IMG/VR virus record: IMGVR_UViG_3300044999_000018
Coordinates: 1 to 46,182 of that record
Strand: one strand, 5' to 3'
Source: a virus
Length of the DNA stretch: 46,182 nucleotides
The position numbers and the translations under genes are program-made. Position 1 is the first letter of the stretch. Each line of letters starts with the position of its first letter. Below are positions 39,290-45,922 of this stretch, piece by piece. The notes beneath the pieces were generated by a model. That model was not told the origin of the DNA and searched no databases. It worked only from the letters and a program-made list of their open reading frames with translations.

Positions 39290-39435
39290 CGCTCGCCGTC
39301 CTCGTCCTTGGCGTTGGCTTCCTGCCGCTTGCGCTCGGCCTCGGCCAGCTGCTTCTGGTGGTGGGTCTGCGAGCCTCGGACGACGGGACCGAACATCGGG
39401 TCGGTCGCCGGGTCGCCGTCTTTGTTCTTGGCCAT
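39286..39435 (-). CDS. 49-aa basic/helical peptide
   Basis: Hidden in shadow frames. ATG 39435, stop TGA 39288-39286 overlapping the next ATG. MAKNKDGDPATDPMFGPVVRG, then HHQKQLAEAERKRQEANAK, a short charged helix. Supported by precise overlaps and sensible composition. Confidence 0.58.
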   Translation of the reverse strand: MAKNKDGDPATDPMFGPVVRGSQTHHQKQLAEAERKRQEANAKDEDGER

Positions 39436-39440
39436 GTCGA

Positions 39441-39608
39441 TCAGTCCTCGTCCTCGTAGGCACCGGGGATGCCGTGAAATGGGTCGTCGGTGGCCGGGTT
39501 GTGGGGCGCGCGGTGCCCGTTGCGACCGGTGGTGGCGAGCGGGACCTGGCCGGGGACCTCGGAGACCGTCTGGCCCTGCTCGTTGGTGTAGGTGATCGCT
39601 TCGGTCAT
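39441..39608 (-). CDS. hypothetical, 55 aa
   Basis: ATG at 39608 with AAGGAG 8 nt upstream; the longer frame (to 39680) runs into the promoter. TEAITYTNEQGQTVSEVPG... acidic DDPFHGIPGAYEDED end. First gene of the leftward operon that leads to recT and onward. Unknown. Confidence 0.6.
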   Translation of the reverse strand: MTEAITYTNEQGQTVSEVPGQVPLATTGRNGHRAPHNPATDDPFHGIPGAYEDED

Positions 39609-39642
39609 CTCGGCTGCTCCTTGCTGGTCTCTGGTAGCACCA

Positions 39643-39715
39643 ATGCTAGACCAAGCCGCTTGGCCAAGCAAGTAGACCAACTAGACTTGTCCAAATAGAT
39701 TGGATCAGCTACCGT
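39643..39715. promoter_or_regulatory. divergent promoter/operator region of the early operon
   Basis: Leftward: TTGCTT (minus, 39671-39666), 17 nt, TAGCAT (39648-39643), start near 39636. Rightward: TTGTCC (39687-39692), 17 nt, TACCGT (39710-39715), then ATG at 39722 with 6 nt between, so possibly leaderless. Repeats: TAGACCAA at 39647-39654 and 39673-39680 (26 bp apart), TAGACTTGTCCAA nearby at 39682, and the palindrome GCTTGGCCAAGC (39658-39669) inside the leftward spacer. Confidence 0.62.
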
Positions 39716-39721
39716 AGAAGC

Positions 39722-40057
39722 ATGCGAACAGTCGGGGACACGAACCAGGCGACATGGCCAAGCGGGTGGTGCGACGATGGGGACATGACCGACTACCGTC
39801 CGAGCCCGCAACTCGCCGACGCTCTGGCCGCGTACACCGCCGCCCAGGAGGCCGCAGAGGATCGCCGCGTCGCGCTCCGTGCGGCCGTCGCCGCCGAGCT
39901 CATCGCCTACAGCGACCTGACCAACGAGCTGCTCGCCGAGCACCTGCCGTGGTCCGGCGAGACCGTTCGGGGCATCGCCCGCGAGTACGAGATCCCGCCC
40001 AAGCGCAAGCCCACCGTCCGATCCATCAAGCCGCAGAAGCGCCGCACCACTGCCTGA
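39722..40057 (+). CDS. putative HTH regulator of divergent switch
   Basis: 111 aa from ATG 39722, matching the promoter spacing; an internal ATG at 39785 (MTDYRPSPQLADAL) also looks natural. The C-terminal half has a likely helix-turn-helix: LTNELLAEHLPWSGETVRGIAREYEIPPKRKPT, with a basic tail KPQKRR. Divergent from the leftward early operon across repeats, so it may act there. Confidence 0.66.
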   Translation: MRTVGDTNQATWPSGWCDDGDMTDYRPSPQLADALAAYTAAQEAAEDRRVALRAAVAAELIAYSDLTNELLAEHLPWSGETVRGIAREYEIPPKRKPTVRSIKPQKRRTTA

Positions 40058-40078
40058 CCGAGAGCCACGGAGGGCACC

Positions 40079-40291
40079 ATGACCACCACCCGCGCCGTCC
40101 GCGACCTGGACACCCCGGCCTACTACCAGGTGACCCGCAACGCCGCCACCGGCCGATACGGCGTCTGGAACCCCGAGACCGGTCGCTTCTACGTCGACAA
40201 CGTCATCAGGGTGGAGGCCATCGCCCTCGCGAAATGGGCGCCGACCACCGGGCCGGTCCGCGAGGACTACTGGGCCCTGGCCAACGCCTGA
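40079..40291 (+). CDS. hypothetical, 70 aa
   Basis: ATG at 40079 with GGAGG 5 nt upstream. AYYQVTRNAATGRYGVWNPETGRFYVDN looks like a small beta-hairpin fold, then VEAIALAKWAPTTGPVREDYW. Second gene of the rightward unit. Unrecognised. Confidence 0.64.
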   Translation: MTTTRAVRDLDTPAYYQVTRNAATGRYGVWNPETGRFYVDNVIRVEAIALAKWAPTTGPVREDYWALANA

Positions 40292-40307
40292 CCTCTCCAC
40301 CCCTCGG

Positions 40308-40329
40308 CGCCCGGTCTCCACACCGGGCG
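40308..40329. terminator. hairpin between convergent genes
   Basis: CGCCCGGT (40308-40315) and ACCGGGCG (40322-40329), an 8-bp perfect stem with a 6-nt loop, in the 86-nt gap between the ends of a rightward and a leftward gene. Likely a bidirectional terminator without a T-tract. Confidence 0.7.
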
Positions 40330-40377
40330 TCGAAGCCATGCCCGGGACGTCGTACCGGAGACGGGCGGGGAGGGCGG

Positions 40378-40773
40378 TCACGATGCACGCTCCGACGGCA
40401 ACACCGTCGGTAGGCCGACCTGTGCCCGCAGCCGCGCCACCTCGGCCGCGTTGAGACACCCCGGCTTCCGTCGGTCGCGGGCCAGCACTTGATACAGGGC
40501 GGTGCGCTCGATCCCGATGCGCCGGGCGATCTCCGTCATCGTCAGGCCCTGGTCGCACAGTTCCCTGTACCGCCGGATCACGGTGGCCCGGTCCATCGCG
40601 ACGGCATTGAAACGGGGATAGTCGTCGAGGGCGCTGTTGGCGAAGGCCCACTGGTAGCAGGCCCCGCACAGGCCGCGTCCCACATGCTCAACGCCTTCGC
40701 GTCCCGAACACGGGACAACGAGGGGACCTCGTCGGCAACGGTGGCATTTCGCCGGCAGTGAAGCGCGGGCCAT
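40378..40773 (-). CDS. zinc/HTH DNA-binding protein, 131 aa
   Basis: ATG at 40773 overlapping the clamp gene stop; the upstream frame is shadow. N terminus: C10, C13 in CHRC and C36, C39 in LCGAC (probable zinc site). Residues 78-98: MTEIARRIGIERTALYQVL is a helix-turn-helix. Ends in AEVARLRAQVGL. Likely a regulator encoded at the end of the leftward segment. Confidence 0.78.
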   Translation of the reverse strand: MARASLPAKCHRCRRGPLVVPCSGREGVEHVGRGLCGACYQWAFANSALDDYPRFNAVAMDRATVIRRYRELCDQGLTMTEIARRIGIERTALYQVLARDRRKPGCLNAAEVARLRAQVGLPTVLPSERAS

Positions 40774-41486
40774 CACGCCTCCCCTGGTAGCTGGACGTCG
40801 AGCGGATACACGTCCCCACCCGGAGCAGCACCAGCCGCAGAGTCCTCGTCCCGCCATTTGAACTGGCTCACCATGCCGCGGTACTGCACCCCGATCTGGA
40901 TGGTCACCGGCAGTCGCTGGTGGTAGCGGAACATCTGCACCAGTTCGGCCCGCCGTGCCGCGACCTTCAGGAACGGCGCCAGCCTTGACGGGGCCAAGTC
41001 CGTGCGGGGCGCGGCCGGCGGACTGCCTTCCGGCGGGGAGATCTGGACCTCGGTGAGCATCGCCCGGACGCCGTCGTGCGGGAACTCGTCCACCGCGTAG
41101 CCGTTGAAGGTCAACGTCAGGCCCTCGCCGAACAGGTCCGGGTCCTCCGCGACCTTGATCGTGTCGCCGTCCTGGCTCAGTTCCACGCCGTGGTTCTTGT
41201 CCTTCCCCAACGGCCGCAGGACGGCGATGACGGCGCGCACGTCGCCGATGGGCCACAGCATCGGCTCCATCTGGCCGGCGCACCCGGTGTGGGCGTGGCC
41301 GATGACGACCCCGTCCGTGGCGGTCCCAACGAGCAGGTCTGTCGCACCGGGACTTTCGCCGACGTAGCCCCGCGCGGTGTGCAGCAGAATCCCGGCGGTG
41401 GCGCCGCTGTCGGCCGGGTCAGCGGCGGTGAGGGACAGGTCGGCCAGGAGCCCGACGAGCTCGTGGGTGGCGATCCGGACGGTCAC
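40773..41486 (-). CDS. sliding-clamp-like protein (DNA polymerase III beta type)
   Basis: 237 aa from the GTG at 41486, overlapping the preceding TGA; upstream frame is shadow. The pattern LVGLLADLSLTAAD, GILLHTARGYVGES, LLVGTATDGVVIGHAHTG, VKVAEDPDLF-like strand (IKVAEDPDLFGEG), and FNGYAVDEFPHDG matches proteins annotated as clamps in Streptomyces phages. Shorter than bacterial DnaN (about 370 aa). Its C-terminal section is rearranged. The match is from memory and unproven. Confidence 0.55.
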   Translation of the reverse strand: MTVRIATHELVGLLADLSLTAADPADSGATAGILLHTARGYVGESPGATDLLVGTATDGVVIGHAHTGCAGQMEPMLWPIGDVRAVIAVLRPLGKDKNHGVELSQDGDTIKVAEDPDLFGEGLTLTFNGYAVDEFPHDGVRAMLTEVQISPPEGSPPAAPRTDLAPSRLAPFLKVAARRAELVQMFRYHQRLPVTIQIGVQYRGMVSQFKWRDEDSAAGAAPGGDVYPLDVQLPGEA

Positions 41487-41761
41487 GCCGCCACCTCCGC
41501 GTACAACGCCTTGCAGTCCTCGCAGCCGCACAGCTTCACCGGGGGATGACCGAATCCGGGCCACGACGTCCCCGGCTTGACGACCGCCTCGACGGCATGC
41601 CCGGCGCTGTCGAACGTGCCGACCAGTTGGGGCTCGCCCAGGCGTCCCTTGGCACAACCGCACGGCAGTTCGAATCGGCAGCGACCCAAACCGGCGTCGT
41701 CGTTGTGGTCGTGCCAGATGTCCGCGTGGCCGCAGATGCACATGTGGACGATGACGCTCAC
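41483..41761 (-). CDS. Cys/His-rich protein, 92 aa
   Basis: GTG at 41761 overlapping the preceding stop. CICGHADIWHDHNDDAG, RCRFELPCGCAKGR and LCGCEDCKALYAE: probably two metal sites. This CICGH..H..H and CxCxxC layout is common among small actinophage proteins. Function unknown. Confidence 0.66.
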   Translation of the reverse strand: MSVIVHMCICGHADIWHDHNDDAGLGRCRFELPCGCAKGRLGEPQLVGTFDSAGHAVEAVVKPGTSWPGFGHPPVKLCGCEDCKALYAEVAA

Positions 41762-42088
41762 TGGTCCTCCTGTGTGGATGGGCGAGCCGGCCGGGAGGGA
41801 AGCCCAGCCGGATCGCCCGAGACTGCGTTGGCCTCGGCCGCGTACTCGGCGATCGCGAGGGTCCGGATGTGCGGGTTGGTGTCCTCGAAACCCCGGAAGT
41901 AGCTGACGTCCGGCTCGTCGCCCGGCCGGCGGGTGTCCAGGGCATCGGTGGTCCGGGTGCGGTCCGGGCCCGCCTGTTCGGCCTGAGGCTTGGGGTCCCG
42001 GGGCCCAGGTCGGGCAGAACGCCAGGACGAAGGCCGTCGTGATGATCCCGATGCCGACGCCACCGAGCAGCCAGTAGGCCCACGTCAT
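41758..42088 (-). pseudogene. membrane protein gene interrupted by a +1 shift
   Basis: Starts ATG 42088, overlapping the methyltransferase stop, with a membrane segment (MTWAYWLLGGVGIGIITTAFVLAF). After ~42000 that frame becomes Arg/Gly shadow. The +1 frame gives a normal-looking end (RDPKPQAEQAGP..., SYFRGFEDTNPHIRTLAIAEYAAEAN) that stops at 41758 in the expected overlap. The junction lies in TGGGCCCCGGGACCCC. Either one extra base (mutation or sequencing) or a programmed +1 shift. Confidence 0.5.
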
Positions 42089-42810
42089 GACGCACCCGCC
42101 ATCACGAGCCGGCCAATGTGCTCCGCAACCTGCGGAACTACGGCGTTGCCTACGGCTCGACGTCGCTCCATCCCGGCGGGAATCCCATAAGCCACTCTTG
42201 CCAGGGCGGGTTCGCCGGCCCACCAATTGCGTCGTTCAGATCCCTGCTCGACCGGCCGCCATCCAGTAGCCTGATCAACGTCTCCTCGTCCAATCCCCCA
42301 CGGACACCGTCGCTGGCTTTCGGTGTGGGCCAGGATGAACAGGCGTCGGCGTGGGTGTGGCGCGCCCACCGCGCAAGCGTTGATCTCGCCGGCGCGCGCC
42401 CGGTATCCGAGTGCCCGGAGGTCGGCGAGAACAGCGGCGAGTCCCCGGGTGCGCAGACCGGGCACGTTCTCGCCGATGACCCAGGTGGGCCGGAGTTCTC
42501 GGATGACGCTGGCCATCGCTGGCCAGAGCCACCGGGGGTCGGCCTGCGCCAGCCGTCGACCCGCGTCCGAAACCGGCTGACACGGGAAACCTCCAGCGAC
42601 AACATCGACTGCGGGTCGGGATCGGGACTGCCACCACTCGACCGCGGTGCGGACATCGTCGTGCCTCTCCACGTTCGGCCAGTGTTTCTCCAGGACCCGG
42701 CAGCAGAACGGGTCGATCTCGACCTGGCCGATGACAGTCATACCGGCGCGCTCCAGGCCCAGATCCAAGCCGCCCACGCCCGAGAACAGCGACAGCACGT
42801 TCCACGTCAT
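42085..42810 (-). CDS. DNA (cytosine-5) methyltransferase
   Basis: 241 aa from the ATG at 42810; the upstream frame is shadow. Motif I LFSGVGGLDLGLE, motif IV GGFPCQPVSDAG with catalytic C77, motif VI ENVPG (114-118), motif VIII PHPRRRLFILA, motif X AVGNAVVP near the C terminus. Compact target-recognition stretch (about residues 155-205), so a small orphan Dcm-type enzyme. No cognate restriction gene nearby; it likely protects phage DNA from host restriction. Confidence 0.94.
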   Translation of the reverse strand: MTWNVLSLFSGVGGLDLGLERAGMTVIGQVEIDPFCCRVLEKHWPNVERHDDVRTAVEWWQSRSRPAVDVVAGGFPCQPVSDAGRRLAQADPRWLWPAMASVIRELRPTWVIGENVPGLRTRGLAAVLADLRALGYRARAGEINACAVGAPHPRRRLFILAHTESQRRCPWGIGRGDVDQATGWRPVEQGSERRNWWAGEPALARVAYGIPAGMERRRAVGNAVVPQVAEHIGRLVMAGAS

Positions 42811-43088
42811 GACGGCACCTCGTTGTGGTGGGGTTGCGCGAGCCGCAGGAGCGCAGCGACCGTGCGAGGCCCCAGTTCCCGCCGGACGGCCTCGAACGCG
42901 CCGCTCGACGCGGTTGCCAGCAGCAGCCGCACCAGATCGACCGGGATGTGCATGGACCGGTAGTCGCCGTTGATGACCCGCAAGGCCCGGACGTAATCGG
43001 CTTTCGCGACCGCGCAGGGGGTGCAGACGGTTTCGTCGTGGCGCTTGTGTGCGGTCTGCCCTGCGGGCGTACCGCAGGACGGTCTCAC
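42807..43088 (-). CDS. small protein with single CGT...C..C module
   Basis: 93 aa from the GTG at 43088. CGTPAGQTAHKRHDETVCTPC then a basic helix DYVRALRV, the same plan as each half of the protein at 52-336. C-terminal helical segment VDLVRLLLATASSGAFEAVRRELGP. Preceded by a 12-codon minigene whose stop overlaps this GTG. Probably metal-binding; function unknown. Confidence 0.64.
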   Translation of the reverse strand: MRPSCGTPAGQTAHKRHDETVCTPCAVAKADYVRALRVINGDYRSMHIPVDLVRLLLATASSGAFEAVRRELGPRTVAALLRLAQPHHNEVPS

Positions 43089-43123
43089 CGGACACCGCCG
43101 GCGTGGCCCTGGTGGATGGTCAT
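43085..43123 (-). CDS. 12-codon minigene linking two genes
   Basis: ATG 43123 overlaps the TGA (43122-43120) of the DUF5131 gene. The peptide is MTIHQGHAGGVR, and its TGA (43087-43085) overlaps the GTG of the following gene. It exactly fills the gap between two genes that would otherwise be uncoupled. It may be a translational relay and not a functional peptide. Confidence 0.35.
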   Translation of the reverse strand: MTIHQGHAGGVR

Positions 43124-44187
43124 GACGCACCCGCCGGATATTCATCCCAGGTGCATCCGTCCAGTTCCCGGCCAGCCGCCTTCTTGCCCGCGCGCTGGTA
43201 CACAACAGAGTCCGGATGAGGTGCCCACCAGCCGTCGACCGGTTCACCATCGCCGAGCGTTGCGGGGAAGACATGGCCGTCCACGCAGTTTCTGTTTGGC
43301 GCCGTCCAGAACGGTGACTGTGCATCGGGCTCGTATGGCAGCCACTCGCCCCACTGCTTGAACAGAAACGGCGTGCCGGACGCCGCGCACTGGTCGCGCA
43401 GGGATCTGGCCCAGCCTGGGTGCATCGGCCGCGCACCGGGCCCGGACTCGCCGCCTACGACAATCCATTGCGGGCTGATGCATCGGCAGCATTCGGTCAC
43501 CTTCGGATCGGTGCCGTGTTCGTAGCCGCACGCCGGGAAGTCCTCGCATGGCAGGTACTGCTGTAGGTCGATCGGCCCGAGCAGCGGCTCGCAGGACAGC
43601 CAGTGCACCGCCGCGGGGGTATCCAGCAGTGCGGGGATGCGGATGTCCGCCCACTGCTGGTTCTCCACCGACACCCCGAGGTGCACGTTCGGCAGTGGCC
43701 ACTTCCAGTCGACTGGCTGGCGTTCCTGCTGGATCAGGTCGTACGCGGCCCGACCCGCAAGCAGTTGGAAATCTGGCGACGACAGCAGGGACCGCATTCG
43801 CGCGTGCCGCTTGGTCAATATCTGGAACGTGTGCCGGCGGGCCATCGACATCGTCACCCACACCTGCGCGATGAACTCGTCTGGCACCTGGTCGTGGAAC
43901 AGGTCGCTTTGCGAGTCCACGAAGATCCGGCGTGGCTTCCTCCACTTCAGCGGGAGCCCCAGCCGTTCCGGCAGTGTCCGGACCCTGTTGGTCCACACGA
44001 CACCGACACCGGGCCGGTATGCGGTCAAACCCTCAGCGGCGGCCGAGACCTTCTCGTTGGGGTTGAACGCCATGCGGTGCACGGTGCGCATCGCGTAGCA
44101 GTGGTCGCAGCCTGCGGACACGTTGGTGCACCCGAGGGTGGGTGACCATGTCGCGTTTGTCCACTCGATCGCGCTGTTGTCGCTCAC
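43120..44187 (-). CDS. phage Gp37/Gp68 (DUF5131) protein
   Basis: 355 aa from the GTG at 44187; the upstream frame is shadow. Diagnostic TWSPTLGCTNVSAGCDHCYA with C20, C27 and C30 (C-x6-C-x2-C). Then SQSDLFHDQVPDEFI, FQILTKRHARM, VHLGVSVENQQWADIRIPALL, WLSCEPLLGPI, IVVGGESGPGARPMHPGW and FLFKQWGEW, all DUF5131 hallmarks. The fold resembles radical-SAM barrels and is thought to be an Fe-S/nucleic acid modifying enzyme. Substrate unknown. Neighbours a HAD phosphatase and a DNA methyltransferase. Confidence 0.93.
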   Translation of the reverse strand: MSDNSAIEWTNATWSPTLGCTNVSAGCDHCYAMRTVHRMAFNPNEKVSAAAEGLTAYRPGVGVVWTNRVRTLPERLGLPLKWRKPRRIFVDSQSDLFHDQVPDEFIAQVWVTMSMARRHTFQILTKRHARMRSLLSSPDFQLLAGRAAYDLIQQERQPVDWKWPLPNVHLGVSVENQQWADIRIPALLDTPAAVHWLSCEPLLGPIDLQQYLPCEDFPACGYEHGTDPKVTECCRCISPQWIVVGGESGPGARPMHPGWARSLRDQCAASGTPFLFKQWGEWLPYEPDAQSPFWTAPNRNCVDGHVFPATLGDGEPVDGWWAPHPDSVVYQRAGKKAAGRELDGCTWDEYPAGAS

Positions 44188-44366
44188 CGGACACCCCCGG
44201 TCGTGTCGGTCACGCAGTCCGCACCGGCCAGGTACACCACAGCACCCGCGATGTCGTGTGTCCGCAGCAGCTCGTGGCCGTCCGACAGGTGCCCGACCAC
44301 GTCCACGGTGAGGTCCACCTCGGGGTGGTCCAGCGGGTGCACGTGGGCACCGATGATGGTGGTCAC
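44184..44366 (-). CDS. hypothetical, 60 aa
   Basis: GTG at 44366 overlapping the HAD stop; stop overlaps the DUF5131 start. TTIIGAHVHPLDHPEVDLTVDVVGHL with alternating strands. Unrecognised. Confidence 0.6.
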   Translation of the reverse strand: MTTIIGAHVHPLDHPEVDLTVDVVGHLSDGHELLRTHDIAGAVVYLAGADCVTDTTGGVR

Positions 44367-44884
44367 GAGGACTCACCGGCCTGCGCGCGCCATTCCGACG
44401 CCAGCATGAAGTCGACGTTCGCGATCCGGGCGCACTCCCGGTCCTCGTCCCGATCCCCGACCATCAACGCCATGTACGGCGGATAGATCTCGCCCGGGTG
44501 CTTCTCGGCCATCGCCAGCGCCGACTCGATCAGCAGGCCGGGGGATGGCTTGCGGCACCAGCAGCGCGCCATCTCCGGATGCTCGGCCGCCGGATGATGC
44601 CGACACCACGAGATCACTTCGAACAGCTGGTCGGTCAGTTGGTGGGTGCGCGTCATCGTGGCGGCGCATTGCGCCTGGGTGAAGTGGCCCAGCGCGATGC
44701 CGCCCTGGTTGCTGACGCCGACGATTCGGCCGCCGCCGGCCTTCCAGCGGCGCATCATCGTGACCGCTTCCGGGAAGATCACTACGTCTTCCGGGCCGTT
44801 GACGAACCGGCCGAGTTCGTCCAGGCCGTGCCGGACGGTGCCGTCGAGGTCGAGGTAGAGCACGGGTGTCGGTCGGTCGGTCAC
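44363..44884 (-). CDS. HAD-superfamily phosphatase
   Basis: 173 aa, GTG at 44884. LYLDLDGT with nucleophile D12 and D14, SNQGG (about residue 58), RKPSPG, and VGDRDED supply the four HAD motifs. The layout is HisB-N/GmhB or polynucleotide-kinase-phosphatase-like. Cys/His positions (CRHHP, RCWCRKPSPG) match the zinc site of GmhB-type enzymes. May hydrolyse sugar phosphates or 3'-phosphate nucleic acid ends. Confidence 0.88.
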   Translation of the reverse strand: MTDRPTPVLYLDLDGTVRHGLDELGRFVNGPEDVVIFPEAVTMMRRWKAGGGRIVGVSNQGGIALGHFTQAQCAATMTRTHQLTDQLFEVISWCRHHPAAEHPEMARCWCRKPSPGLLIESALAMAEKHPGEIYPPYMALMVGDRDEDRECARIANVDFMLASEWRAQAGESS

Positions 44885-45324
44885 TTTGCACCGTCCTCAC
44901 CGGACACGGCCGCCACGATCGCGAAGGCCGCCTCGTCATCCACGGGCGTCATCAGCCCGGTAGCCGTGTCGTCCGCCTCGACCTTGGCGTGCCGGCCGCT
45001 GGTCTCGGACAGGGTCTCCGGGAGGAGACCGTGCAGCGACAGTTCGCTGGCGAGCGTTCCCGAGTGCGATACGTCGGCGGCCGTCTCGTCCTCGACGAGC
45101 ATGGGTGCCATGGAGTCCCAGTTGTGCCGGCGTCCCTTGCGCACCAGCCGTGCCGCGTCGTCCCCGCGCTGACCCAGGCTCGGCTCGCCGGCACGCCGCA
45201 TGCTGCTGACCCACAGGTCGATCGCGACCCGCCCGAGGTGTCCCAACCAGAACAGGACCAGCACGGCCAGTCCGAGCGTGACCAACTGGCCGTCGGACAC
45301 CGTGGCGAAGTCGATGCTGATCAC
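44881..45324 (-). CDS. membrane-anchored hypothetical, 147 aa
   Basis: GTG at 45324 overlapping the preceding stop; upstream frame is shadow. One membrane segment at ~14-35 (LVTLGLAVLVLFWLGHLGRVAI), then a cytoplasmic region with basic turns (SMRRAGEPSLGQRG) and an acidic C-terminal end. Unrecognised. Confidence 0.66.
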   Translation of the reverse strand: MISIDFATVSDGQLVTLGLAVLVLFWLGHLGRVAIDLWVSSMRRAGEPSLGQRGDDAARLVRKGRRHNWDSMAPMLVEDETAADVSHSGTLASELSLHGLLPETLSETSGRHAKVEADDTATGLMTPVDDEAAFAIVAAVSGEDGAK

Positions 45325-45545
45325 CGGAGTACCCCCATCCGGTGAGCGATGTGCACGGCGTGCGGCGTCGACTTCGCACCCAACTTGCGACGGGCACTGC
45401 GCAGGAGGGAACCCACGGCAGACACGGACATCGGTGCTGTCGTGGAGATCCACTTAGCGGTGTGGCCGTCGGCGACCGCGCGGAGCACTTCAGACTCGCG
45501 CTGTGTCAATGGGGCGACGACCGGCGGTGCTGGTGCGGCGCTCAC
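45321..45545 (-). CDS. LuxR-type HTH protein, 74 aa
   Basis: GTG at 45545; upstream frame is shadow. TQRESEVLRAVADGHTAKWISTTAPMSVSAVGSLLRSARRKLGAKSTPHAV has the GerE/LuxR HTH consensus (LTxREsEVLrxvAxG...) but lacks any input domain. Compact HTH of this size are used as phage regulators or sigma partners. Neighbours are the membrane gene and DUF5131 block. Confidence 0.82.
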   Translation of the reverse strand: MSAAPAPPVVAPLTQRESEVLRAVADGHTAKWISTTAPMSVSAVGSLLRSARRKLGAKSTPHAVHIAHRMGVLR

Positions 45546-45922
45546 GTCGTCGCCTCCCCGGTCCCGCCGAAGCGATCGTTGAGGTAGCCGAGAATCCGAG
45601 GCAGCGCCTCGTCGGGCAGCATCCCCATCGCCTCGACGATGTTCGCGAGCTCGCCGAGTTCCTCCTGGACACTGGCGGCAGGCTCCACGACCGCGACCGA
45701 CCAACCCTTCGCGATGACCGGAATGACTGCCACCAGGTCGCGGAACACGATCTCCCGCTCGTCCTCGGTCAGGTGCGGCAGCAGTTCGGCGAGGTCGCCC
45801 GCGACGTCGGAGTTGCCGAACGGGCGCTTGCAGTCGATCGCGGGAGCGCCGTGTTCGCAGTCCTCCCAGCGCCAGTAGGCGTTCCGGATCAGCGTGATGT
45901 GGTCGGCCGTTGGCTCGATCAT
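45542..45922 (-). CDS. conserved phage hypothetical, 126 aa
   Basis: ATG at 45922 overlapping the next stop. WRWEDCEHGAPAIDCKRPFGNSDVAGDLAELLPHLTEDEREI contains CKRPFGNSDV, a motif found in many actinophage hypothetical proteins. Helical C terminus GELANIVEAMGMLPDEAL. Unknown role. Confidence 0.7.
   Translation of the reverse strand: MIEPTADHITLIRNAYWRWEDCEHGAPAIDCKRPFGNSDVAGDLAELLPHLTEDEREIVFRDLVAVIPVIAKGWSVAVVEPAASVQEELGELANIVEAMGMLPDEALPRILGYLNDRFGGTGEATT

Noticed and set aside
44184-44366. Toxin-antitoxin pair with the HAD gene
   Set aside because: No RelE/Phd-like or other TA features; a simple coupled small gene.
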